Source: Betaproteobacteria bacterium | GTDB taxonomy: Bacteria; Pseudomonadota; Gammaproteobacteria; Burkholderiales; Rhodocyclaceae | DNA: 64,000 nt | Direction of reading: 5' to 3' | NCBI GenBank assembly: GCA_009782565.1 | Contig: WRIU01000002.1 | Coordinates: forward strand, 218,470 to 282,469 | In this document: positions 48,312-64,000 of the stretch, in pieces | How the letters are laid out: every line of letters begins with the position of its first letter | Numbering within the stretch: position 1 is the stretch's first letter | Program-made: the position numbers and the translations under genes | Notes under the pieces: generated by a model | Told to the model about the DNA's origin: nothing | Seen by the model: the letters and a program-made list of their open reading frames with translations, nothing else | The model's database searches: none

Positions 48312-49187
48312 ATGAAACGGGTTGAAAAATCTCTTGGCAAAGTACACAAGCCCTTGTGCTGTGCCACATTGGCATTGTCTTTGTTGTTGGCGTTGCCAAA
48401 CGCGTTTGCCCAAGGCAATTCCGCGAAAAATGCAAAAGATGATTTGTTTCAGGATAGTATTTTAGTCGGAAAGGGGGCTTGGGGAGACATATATGTGAGA
48501 CGCGGTAGTGATATTTTTGCAAATGGCTTCATTTTACCCATGAACAGATTTCTGGTTTCTTATAGAAGCGAAGAGAAGGATGAAAAAAATACCGCTTTTG
48601 CTTTTCTGCTCGGTGTGGCCGATGCTACCGAGGGAAAAAAGTGGTGTAGTTATGGCAACTATAAACCTGTGACCGTTTTTGATGCAGTCAATGAAGGTGT
48701 GAGAAATTTGAAGCCGTCACGCTACGATGAACGCGCGGCTTATGTTATTACTGAAATGTTGGTAAAAAAGTATCCCTGTAGAAAAGGAGAAACATTGGCG
48801 AACTCATTTATTCCTAATGACTCTATCCAAGAGGTCAAGGATGACCCGTTTCAAAAGAGCATTCTGACAGGGGGAGGGTTTACAAGTGAGCAGAAAAGAC
48901 AAGGAGAAGATATTTTTGTACCCAATCTGCCCCTGAGTAGTTTTCTGGGTTCTCGTAGCATCGAAGATTCAGAAGAAAGAAATGCTGCTTACGCATTTTT
49001 ACTTGGAGTCGCTGATGTGACTGAGGGAAGTGCATGGTGTAGCTATAGAAGATTCAAGACGACCACTCTTCTTGAAGAAATTCATATCGGGTTGAAAAAA
49101 CTGAATCTGTCTCGTTATGATGAACGTGCAGCTTATGTCATTACCGAGATTTTCGAAAGTAACCTCCGCTGCCAAAAGGAGCATTGA
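48312..49187 (+). CDS. Secreted tandem Rap1a/Tai4-like T6SS amidase immunity protein
   Basis: Signal peptide; two copies of FLLGVAD(A/V)TEG..WCSY...L...RYDERAAYVITE...C; directly precedes a Tae4-like gene. Confidence 0.72.
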   Translation: MKRVEKSLGKVHKPLCCATLALSLLLALPNAFAQGNSAKNAKDDLFQDSILVGKGAWGDIYVRRGSDIFANGFILPMNRFLVSYRSEEKDEKNTAFAFLLGVADATEGKKWCSYGNYKPVTVFDAVNEGVRNLKPSRYDERAAYVITEMLVKKYPCRKGETLANSFIPNDSIQEVKDDPFQKSILTGGGFTSEQKRQGEDIFVPNLPLSSFLGSRSIEDSEERNAAYAFLLGVADVTEGSAWCSYRRFKTTTLLEEIHIGLKKLNLSRYDERAAYVITEIFESNLRCQKEH

Positions 49188-49188
49188 G

Positions 49189-49674
49189 ATGCCAAACTTT
49201 GCCAGACTGAAGGCTAACCATTATTCTTCCGATGCGGATAGTCCAGATTACAAAGATAGAGAAGGTGTTTACAAAGAGATCGGCTACGATGCTAATGCTC
49301 TGATAAGACAAAATGATGCGTATCAGAATACCTGTGCCGTGCGTATGAGTTTGGCTCTTCTCAAATCGGGCGTTCATTTCGGTACGCCGAGCAGTTGGCT
49401 GCGGGTAAAAGACGGCACTTACAAAGGGCGTTCTATCGGTACTGGCGCGAAAACGCTGGCGGACGCGTTGCGTAAACCGACGGTTCTGGGTGAACCGTTG
49501 ACCGGGGAAAAGGCGGCGAAGGCGATGGAAACCAGAAAAGGGATCGTGTTTTTTCACAACATTCCGGGCTATGGCGGTGGGCATATCGACCTGATCGAAC
49601 CCTCGAATATCTGCCATTCAAGGTGTTATTTTGATACGGGGTTCAAGGAAATATGGTTCTGGCCCGTGGATTGA
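49189..49674 (+). CDS. Tae4-like type VI secretion peptidoglycan amidase effector
   Basis: Catalytic Cys motif QNTCAVRMSLALLKSG; KGIVFFHNIPGYGGGHIDLIEPSNICHSRCYF...IWFWP matches the Tae4 layout (catalytic His in GHxxL, C-x-x-x-C pair, terminal LW/FWP); no signal peptide. Confidence 0.82.
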   Translation: MPNFARLKANHYSSDADSPDYKDREGVYKEIGYDANALIRQNDAYQNTCAVRMSLALLKSGVHFGTPSSWLRVKDGTYKGRSIGTGAKTLADALRKPTVLGEPLTGEKAAKAMETRKGIVFFHNIPGYGGGHIDLIEPSNICHSRCYFDTGFKEIWFWPVD

Positions 49675-49684
49675 AATTTTGAAT

Positions 49685-49725
49685 GATGCCTGAGCGTGTT
49701 CGCGTCAGGCATTGGTGTTGTTGTT
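49685..49725 (+). terminator. Terminator-like hairpin after the Tae4-like gene
   Basis: gatgcctga gcgtgttcgcg tcaggcatt followed by T-rich ggtgttgttgttttt. Confidence 0.65.
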
Positions 49726-49744
49726 TTTCCTTGAGGAGTATGAA

Positions 49745-51169
49745 ATGTCCAAAGAATTCGACATCCTCGTCATTGGCGGTGGCCCTGGCGGTTACGTGGC
49801 CGCCATCCGCGCCGCGCAACTCGGCTTCACGGTCGCTTGCTGCGAGTCCAACCCTTATGCCGATCCCAAGGGCGAACCGAGGCTGGGTGGCACTTGCCTC
49901 AATGTCGGCTGTATCCCCTCCAAGGCGCTGCTCCACACTTCGCATCTGTATGAAGAAGCCGCCCATGCCTTCGCGGGGCAGGGCATCGAAATCGGTGCCC
50001 CAAAAATCAACGTCTCGAAGATGCTTGCCCGCAAAAACGGCATCGTTGAGCAACTCACCGGCGGCATCAAGGGGCTTTTCAAGAAAAACAAAGTCACTTT
50101 CCTGTCCGGCCATGGCGCGTTTGCCGGTAAATCAACGAATGGCTGGAAACTGAAGGTTGGCAAGGAAGAAGTTGAAGCGAAACAGGTCATCGTGGCGACC
50201 GGCTCCAGACCGCGTCATCTGCCTAACCTGTCCGTCGACAATAAGCTCGTCTGCGACAACGTCGGCGCGCTCGACATAGATGCCGTTCCAAAGAAACTCG
50301 CCGTTATCGGCGCGGGCATCATCGGACTCGAAATGGGTTCCGTCTGGCGACGTCTGGGCGCGGAAGTCACCATTCTCGAAGCCCTGCCCGAATTTCTCCC
50401 CATTGCCGATGTCGATGTTGCCAAGGAAGCCCTGAAAATTTTCACCAAACAGGGTCTTGTCATCTACACCGGCGTCAAGATCGGCGAAGTCAAGACGGGC
50501 AAGAAAAACGTCACCGTCGCCTATACCGACAAGGACGGCAAAGCCGCGCAACTCGAAGCCGACCGCCTCATCGTCTCCATAGGCCGCATTCCCAACACCG
50601 AAGGGCTGAACGCGGGCGCGGTGGGCCTCAATCTCAACGAGCGTGGCCAGATCGAGGTCGATGCTCACTGCAAGACCAATCTTCCCGGCGTCTGGGCCAT
50701 TGGCGACGTCGTGCGCGGTCCCATGCTTGCCCACAAGGCGATGGAAGAGGGCGTACAGGTGGCAGAACTCATTGCCGGACAAGCGGGGCATACCAATCTG
50801 GATGCCATTCCCGCCGTTATCTACACGACACCGGAAATCGCCTGGGTCGGCAAGACGGAGCAGCAACTCAAGGCCGAAGGCGTTGCCTACAAGGCGGGCA
50901 AGATACCCTTCCTCGCCAATGGCCGCGCGCTCGGCATCGGTGCGCCGGAAGGGTTCGTCAAAATGCTGGCCGATGCCAAAACGGATCGTATCCTGGGAGT
51001 CCACATCATCGGCGCGGGCGCTTCCGACCTCATCAGCGAGGCTACCGTCGCGCTGGAATTTGCCGGGGCTTCGGAAGACCTCGCCCGGATTTGTCACGCC
51101 CATCCGACCCTCTCGGAAGTCCTCCACGAAGCGGCGCTCGCTTGCGACAAACGGGCGCTGCACTTTTGA
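49745..51169 (+). CDS. lpdA: Dihydrolipoyl dehydrogenase (E3)
   Basis: [55 protein letters not shown]. Confidence 0.97.
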   Translation: MSKEFDILVIGGGPGGYVAAIRAAQLGFTVACCESNPYADPKGEPRLGGTCLNVGCIPSKALLHTSHLYEEAAHAFAGQGIEIGAPKINVSKMLARKNGIVEQLTGGIKGLFKKNKVTFLSGHGAFAGKSTNGWKLKVGKEEVEAKQVIVATGSRPRHLPNLSVDNKLVCDNVGALDIDAVPKKLAVIGAGIIGLEMGSVWRRLGAEVTILEALPEFLPIADVDVAKEALKIFTKQGLVIYTGVKIGEVKTGKKNVTVAYTDKDGKAAQLEADRLIVSIGRIPNTEGLNAGAVGLNLNERGQIEVDAHCKTNLPGVWAIGDVVRGPMLAHKAMEEGVQVAELIAGQAGHTNLDAIPAVIYTTPEIAWVGKTEQQLKAEGVAYKAGKIPFLANGRALGIGAPEGFVKMLADAKTDRILGVHIIGAGASDLISEATVALEFAGASEDLARICHAHPTLSEVLHEAALACDKRALHF

Positions 51170-51184
51170 GCAGGAGGTGTTTTT

Positions 51185-51655
51185 ATGAAACTTGAAGGAA
51201 CACTGCTGGTTGTAAAGGATATCAACGCGTCTCGCCGCTTTTATCAGGATGTACTGTCCAGGAAGGTGGTACTGGATTTAGGCGTATACGTCGTTTTTGA
51301 GGAAGGCCTGTACCTTTTGACCGAAGGGCAATGGATAGAATTTCTTGACAGCAAGTCAGTTCCGTTCAACTACGGCAATAATGTCTGCCAGCTTGGTTTT
51401 GAAGATGGCGACATCGACGCCTTCATGGCGCACTTCCGGAAATTTCCGGACATAAAAGTGCTGACACCGCTCAAGGAATACGCCTGGGGGCAACGGTCTA
51501 TCCGTTTCTACGATCCGGACGGGCATGTCATTGAGGTGGGTGAAAGCATGACGGTGGTGGTAAAGCGCTTCCTGCGCTCCGGCTTGTCGGTTGAGGAAAC
51601 TATGCAAAAGACCATGTTTCCGCGTGAATTCGTGGAAATGTGTGCAAAAGAATGA
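51185..51655 (+). CDS. VOC (glyoxalase/bleomycin resistance) family protein
   Basis: LEGTLLVVKDINASRRFYQDVLSRKVV; SIRFYDPDGHVIEVGESM. Confidence 0.88.
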   Translation: MKLEGTLLVVKDINASRRFYQDVLSRKVVLDLGVYVVFEEGLYLLTEGQWIEFLDSKSVPFNYGNNVCQLGFEDGDIDAFMAHFRKFPDIKVLTPLKEYAWGQRSIRFYDPDGHVIEVGESMTVVVKRFLRSGLSVEETMQKTMFPREFVEMCAKE

Positions 51656-51691
51656 GAGCGTTATAGCCCGTACATTTTTCAAGCAAATGAA

Positions 51692-51722
51692 AATGCCCTT
51701 CCGCTTGTCGGGGAAGGGCATT
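51692..51722. terminator. Bidirectional terminator between convergent VOC gene and rpoC
   Basis: aatgcccttcc gcttgtcgg ggaagggcatt. Confidence 0.75.
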
Positions 51723-51852
51723 GGGGCGTACAAAGTTTCCAGCCTTCCGGCTGGGGACTGAAGCTCGGTCTGTGTTCAGGCACCGTGGCGGCAATGAAAC
51801 CGTTCCGCAGGGATTGCGGATCGGAGACATGCCGCCTCGTTGCCTTACCGCA

Positions 51853-56091
<4,239 letters not shown>

Positions 56092-56134
56092 GTATTCACT
56101 CCATCCTAGGAGACGCGTTGCGCGATGTCGTCGA

Positions 56135-60283
<4,149 letters not shown>

Positions 60284-60366
60284 GGATACTCCGGGCTAGA
60301 GGTGTTACGTCAGGAAAACAATGCTGCCTTGTTCCGGCTTCAGCGCGCCTTCGGCAAGGCACGAAA

Positions 60367-60395
60367 GGGCTGGTGCCCGCAATGAGCGCCAGCCC
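60367..60395 (-). terminator. Hairpin in the rplL-rpoB intergenic region (possible attenuator)
   Basis: gggctggtgc/gcgccagccc stem (one wobble), followed by TTTCG on the minus strand. Confidence 0.5.
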
Positions 60396-60411
60396 CGTCC
60401 AAAGGCGGGAA

Positions 60412-60789
60412 TTACTTGATCTCGACCTTGGCGCCCGCTTCTTCGAGTTGCTTCTTCAACGCCTCGGCTTCGGCCTTGGGCAGAGCCTCTTTCACCGTCT
60501 TCGGCGCGCTGTCGACGAGGTCCTTGGCTTCCTTCAGGCCCAGGCCCGTGGCTGCGCGCACGACCTTGATGACCTCGACTTTCTTTTCGCCGATACCGGC
60601 GAGAATCACGTCGAATTCAGTCTTTTCCTCGACCTCAGGCGCAGCGCCGCCGCCCGCGCCCGGCCCGGCCACAGCCATCGCCGCAGCGGAAACGCCAAAT
60701 TTTTCTTCAAACGCCTTGACCAAGTCGTTCAGTTCCATGACCGTCATCGAGCCAACGGCTTCGAGGATGTCTTCTTTGCTGATTGCCAT
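60412..60789 (-). CDS. rplL: 50S ribosomal protein L7/L12
   Basis: [57 protein letters not shown]. Confidence 0.99.
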   Translation of the reverse strand: MAISKEDILEAVGSMTVMELNDLVKAFEEKFGVSAAAMAVAGPGAGGGAAPEVEEKTEFDVILAGIGEKKVEVIKVVRAATGLGLKEAKDLVDSAPKTVKEALPKAEAEALKKQLEEAGAKVEIK

Positions 60790-60837
60790 TTCAAATCACT
60801 CCACAATCGAATGTGTTTGGAAAACCATAAAGGATGT

Positions 60838-61341
60838 TCAGGCTGCCGCGCCCGCTTCTTCGCGCTGTTTGGCCAGCGCGGCAAGCACCACGGCAAAACC
60901 GGAAACCGGCGCCTGCATGACGCCCAAGAGCCTTGCAAGCAGTTCTTCGCGCCCCGGAATCGAGGCCAGCGCCTGGACGCCTGCCTTGTCGAGCACCTTG
61001 CCGGCGTATGCGCCTGCGCGCATCACCAGTTTGTCGTTGCCCTTGGCAAAGTCGTTGAGCACCTTGGCTGCCGCCACCGGATCCTCCGAAATGCCATAGA
61101 TCAGCGGCCCGGTCAGTTGGGCAGCCAGATCGGCAAACGGGGTATCGGCCAGCGCGCGGCGAACCAGGGTGTTCTTGAGCACACGCAGGTATACGCCAGA
61201 CGCGCGGGCCTTGGCGCGCAACACGGTGAGATCGCCCACCGCGATGCCGCGATACTCGGCCACCGCGATCGTCTGGGCATTGGCCACCTGTGCCGACACC
61301 TCAGCCACTACGGCTTTCTTGTTTTCAAGATCGAGACCCAC
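60838..61341 (-). CDS. rplJ: 50S ribosomal protein L10
   Basis: [33 protein letters not shown]. Confidence 0.98.
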   Translation of the reverse strand: MGLDLENKKAVVAEVSAQVANAQTIAVAEYRGIAVGDLTVLRAKARASGVYLRVLKNTLVRRALADTPFADLAAQLTGPLIYGISEDPVAAAKVLNDFAKGNDKLVMRAGAYAGKVLDKAGVQALASIPGREELLARLLGVMQAPVSGFAVVLAALAKQREEAGAAA

Positions 61342-61579
61342 GGGTCTTTCCTCCTATCGAAGTCCACACACGGAGAACTTTGACGCTCTCCGCCCCCACG
61401 GCGACCTGGATCAGGAGCACAGCCAAATAGCCTGAATCCTGTTCTGGGTTCACCGTCTGCGTAGGCCGCAAACTTCACGATTAAACGGCTTGTCCGATCA
61501 AACAAACAGCCGTACCTACGGTCTTTGACGATCCGCCCGGCCAATACCAGCGCCGGACGGCCCAAAGTCCTTTGTTTCC
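61342..61579 (-). promoter_or_regulatory. Probable ribosomal protein L10 leader
   Basis: About 238-nt non-coding gap between rplA and rplJ, the expected location for the L10 autoregulatory leader; structure not computed. Confidence 0.5.
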
Positions 61580-62275
61580 TCAACTCGCCACACCGGCGGT
61601 ATCGACCCTCACGCCCACGCCCATCGTGCTGGAGAGCGCGACGCGGCGCAGGTAAACGCCCTTGGCCGCAGCCGGGCGAGCCTTGACCAGCGCGTCGATG
61701 AAAGCCCTGAGATTTTGTTCCAACGCATCGACGCCGAACGAGGCGCGGCCAATCGTGGCATGCACCAGCCCCGTCTTGTCGGTGCGGTACTGAACCTGGC
61801 CGGCCTTGGCATTCTTTACTGCGGTAGCGACATCCGCCGTCACAGTGCCGACCTTGGGGTTCGGCATCAGGCCGCGCGGTCCGAGAACCTGACCAAGCTG
61901 GCCGACGACGCGCATCGCGTCCGGCGTGGCGATTACCCGGTCGAAGTCGATCTTGCCGCCTTTTACCTCAGCGGCGAGTTCCTCGAACCCGACGATGTCC
62001 GCGCCCGCCGCGCGGGCGGCATCGGCCTTTTCGCCCTGGGCGAATACGGCCACCCTGACCGTCTTGCCCGTGCCTGCCGGCAGCACGACGGAACCGCGCA
62101 CCACCTGATCGGACTTGCGCGCGTCGACACCGAGATTGACCGCGACATCGATGGATTCATCGAATTTCGCCGTCGCGCATTCCTTGACCAGCACCAGCGC
62201 GTCAGCCACCGGGTAGGTTTTGCTGTGGTCGACTTTCGCGCGCTGCGCCTGTATACGTTTGGAAAGTTTCGCCAT
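61580..62275 (-). CDS. rplA: 50S ribosomal protein L1
   Basis: [46 protein letters not shown]. Confidence 0.98.
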   Translation of the reverse strand: MAKLSKRIQAQRAKVDHSKTYPVADALVLVKECATAKFDESIDVAVNLGVDARKSDQVVRGSVVLPAGTGKTVRVAVFAQGEKADAARAAGADIVGFEELAAEVKGGKIDFDRVIATPDAMRVVGQLGQVLGPRGLMPNPKVGTVTADVATAVKNAKAGQVQYRTDKTGLVHATIGRASFGVDALEQNLRAFIDALVKARPAAAKGVYLRRVALSSTMGVGVRVDTAGVAS

Positions 62276-62277
62276 GA

Positions 62278-62709
62278 TCACAGCCCCTCCACAGTGATGC
62301 CCATGCTGCGGGCGGAGCCAGCGATGGTACGCACTGCCGCGTCCATATCAGCCGCTGTGAGATCGGGCTGCTTGGCTTTTGCAATTTCCTCTGCCTGGGC
62401 GCGGGTGATCTTGCCCACCTTGTCGGTATGGGGCCTGGGCGAACCCTTGTCAATTTTCGCGGCCTTCTTGATGAGAACCGTCGCGGGCGGCGTTTTCATC
62501 ACGAAGGTGAAGCTCTTGTCCGCGAACGCGGTAATCACCACGGGAATCGGCAGCCCTAGTTCCATGCTCTGGGTCTTGGCGTTGAACGCCTTGCAGAATT
62601 CCATGATGTTCAGGCCACGCTGGCCGAGCGCCGGGCCTATAGGGGGGCTTGGGTTGGCCTTGCCGGCCGGAACCTGCAATTTGATATAACCAATAATCTT
62701 CTTCGCCAT
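62278..62709 (-). CDS. rplK: 50S ribosomal protein L11
   Basis: [41 protein letters not shown]. Confidence 0.99.
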   Translation of the reverse strand: MAKKIIGYIKLQVPAGKANPSPPIGPALGQRGLNIMEFCKAFNAKTQSMELGLPIPVVITAFADKSFTFVMKTPPATVLIKKAAKIDKGSPRPHTDKVGKITRAQAEEIAKAKQPDLTAADMDAAVRTIAGSARSMGITVEGL

Positions 62710-62828
62710 GACGGCTTTTCTCCTAGATGAGTGCTAACGCACAGGTTGCCCTGCGCTCCTCGTTACAACCGCCGCCCCGTCGGGTACGGAGCGGTTTTTG
62801 ACAGGCATTTTTGCCTGTCGTTCCATGC

Positions 62829-63362
62829 TCAGGACTTTTCGACCTGAGCAAAATCCAGTTCCACCGGGGTCGCCCGACCAAAAATGGTCACGGACACCCG
62901 CAGTTTGCTTTTCTCGTAATTGACCTGTTCGACCGCGCCATGAAAATCGGTAAACGCGCCTTCCTTGATCCGCACGACTTCGCCATTCTCGAACAGCACC
63001 TTGGGACGCGGCTTCTCCACACCCTCCTGCATTTGCAGCAGTATCTTGTCGACATCCTTCTGCGGGATGGGCATCGGCTTGTTCGCTGTGCCGCCGACAA
63101 AGCCCGTTACTTTGGACGTGGATTTCACCAAATACCAGGACTCATCGTTCATTTCCATCTCGATGAGCACGTAACCCGGAAAAAATTTACGCTCGGAGAC
63201 GTTTTTCTGGCCGCCCTTCATCTCGACTACTTCTTCCACCGGAACCAGTATCTGCCCGAAGAACTCTTCCATCCCGGTGCGCGTGATCCGCTCAATCAGC
63301 GAACGGCGCACGGATTTCTCGAACCCAGAGTAAACGTGAACGACATACCAGCGTTTTATCAT
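62829..63362 (-). CDS. nusG: Transcription termination/antitermination protein NusG
   Basis: [34 protein letters not shown] region [13 protein letters not shown]; start at MIKRWY. Confidence 0.97.
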   Translation of the reverse strand: MIKRWYVVHVYSGFEKSVRRSLIERITRTGMEEFFGQILVPVEEVVEMKGGQKNVSERKFFPGYVLIEMEMNDESWYLVKSTSKVTGFVGGTANKPMPIPQKDVDKILLQMQEGVEKPRPKVLFENGEVVRIKEGAFTDFHGAVEQVNYEKSKLRVSVTIFGRATPVELDFAQVEKS

Positions 63363-63364
63363 GA

Positions 63365-63715
63365 TTACTTTTTCCACCCTAGGATGAGGTCGTACACCAC
63401 CCACTCCAGGCTCTTGTCGGTCAACCAGAGGAAAATCGCCATGATCACGACGAACACGAACACGATGCCCGTCATCTGCATCGTTTCCTTGCGCGTAGGC
63501 CAAACTACTTTCCTGGTTTCAATGACCGCATCCTTGACGAATACGGCAAAACGCTTCCCTGGTTCGGTAAACCACGCCACCACGCCGCCAGCGGCCAGAC
63601 CGGCCATGACACTGAGTACGCGCAGCACCTGCGGTTGCCCGCTCAACACGTAAAAACCAGTCACGCCGGCAATGATCAAAACAACCGCCAGCCCGAATTT
63701 TAATTTGTCGGCCAT
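63365..63715 (-). CDS. secE: Preprotein translocase subunit SecE
   Basis: Three TM segments; [39 protein letters not shown]. Confidence 0.95.
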   Translation of the reverse strand: MADKLKFGLAVVLIIAGVTGFYVLSGQPQVLRVLSVMAGLAAGGVVAWFTEPGKRFAVFVKDAVIETRKVVWPTRKETMQMTGIVFVFVVIMAIFLWLTDKSLEWVVYDLILGWKK

Positions 63716-63739
63716 CGAGGCAAAGATTTCCGGATAAGT

Positions 63740-63815
63740 TGGCAGGGGCAGAGGGAATCGAACCCCCAACCTTCGGTTTTGGAGACCGACGCTCTGCCAG
63801 TTGAGCTATACCCCT
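63740..63815 (-). tRNA. tRNA-Trp (anticodon CCA), CCA end encoded
   Basis: Reverse complement AGGGGTA..GCTC..GAGC..TCGGT CTCCAAA ACCGA..GGGGG TTCGATT CCCTC TGCCCCT GCCA. Confidence 0.96.
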
Positions 63816-63878
63816 GCGACAGAGACTACAAAGCGCACCCTCGCGGGCGCGCTCCCAAATCGACCAATCAGCGGGCGG

Positions 63879-64000
63879 TTACTCGATAACCTTAGCGACG
63901 ACCCCGGCGCCGACCGTTCGGCCCCCCTCGCGGATGGCGAAGCGCAAGCCCTCCTCCATCGCGATCGGGCAGATCAGCTTCACCGTGATCGACACATTGT
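63879..64000 (-). CDS. tuf: Elongation factor Tu, C-terminal fragment (truncated by window edge)
   Basis: Minus-strand translation ...[39 protein letters not shown]. Confidence 0.97.
   Translation of the reverse strand, partial: NVSITVKLICPIAMEEGLRFAIREGGRTVGAGVVAKVIE

Overview
The window is a high-GC, betaproteobacterial-type chromosome segment (Rhodocyclales-like by gene order; this is inference). It is dominated by conserved housekeeping clusters: murI(partial)-aroC; leuC-entericidin-leuD-leuB-asd-fimV; truA-trpF-trpB-trpA-accD-folC-SPOR-cvpA-purF; glnA; ubiA-pyrF; PBP1a divergent from pilMNOPQ-aroK-aroB-dgt; mdh divergent from a GntR regulator followed by sdhCDAB-sdhE-gltA; sucA-sucB-[insertion]-lpdA; and, on the minus strand, tuf-tRNA-Trp-secE-nusG-rplKAJL-rpoBC. 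Two AT-richer accessory islands stand out. (1) A minus-strand gene at 23145-23855 resembles RquA, the SAM-dependent enzyme that converts ubiquinone to rhodoquinone, and lies divergent from ubiA. (2) A Tae4-like T6SS peptidoglycan amidase effector with a two-domain Rap1a/Tai4-like immunity protein is inserted between sucB and lpdA. Smaller observations include a G->S change in the RGxxE motif of SdhE, a shared 12-mer TCTTATATAAAA upstream of gntR-sdh and of sucA, an unlisted 44-aa entericidin-like lipoprotein between leuC and leuD, and loss of the usual rpsL-rpsG-fusA continuation after rpoC. All family calls come from reading motifs by eye; no database search was run.
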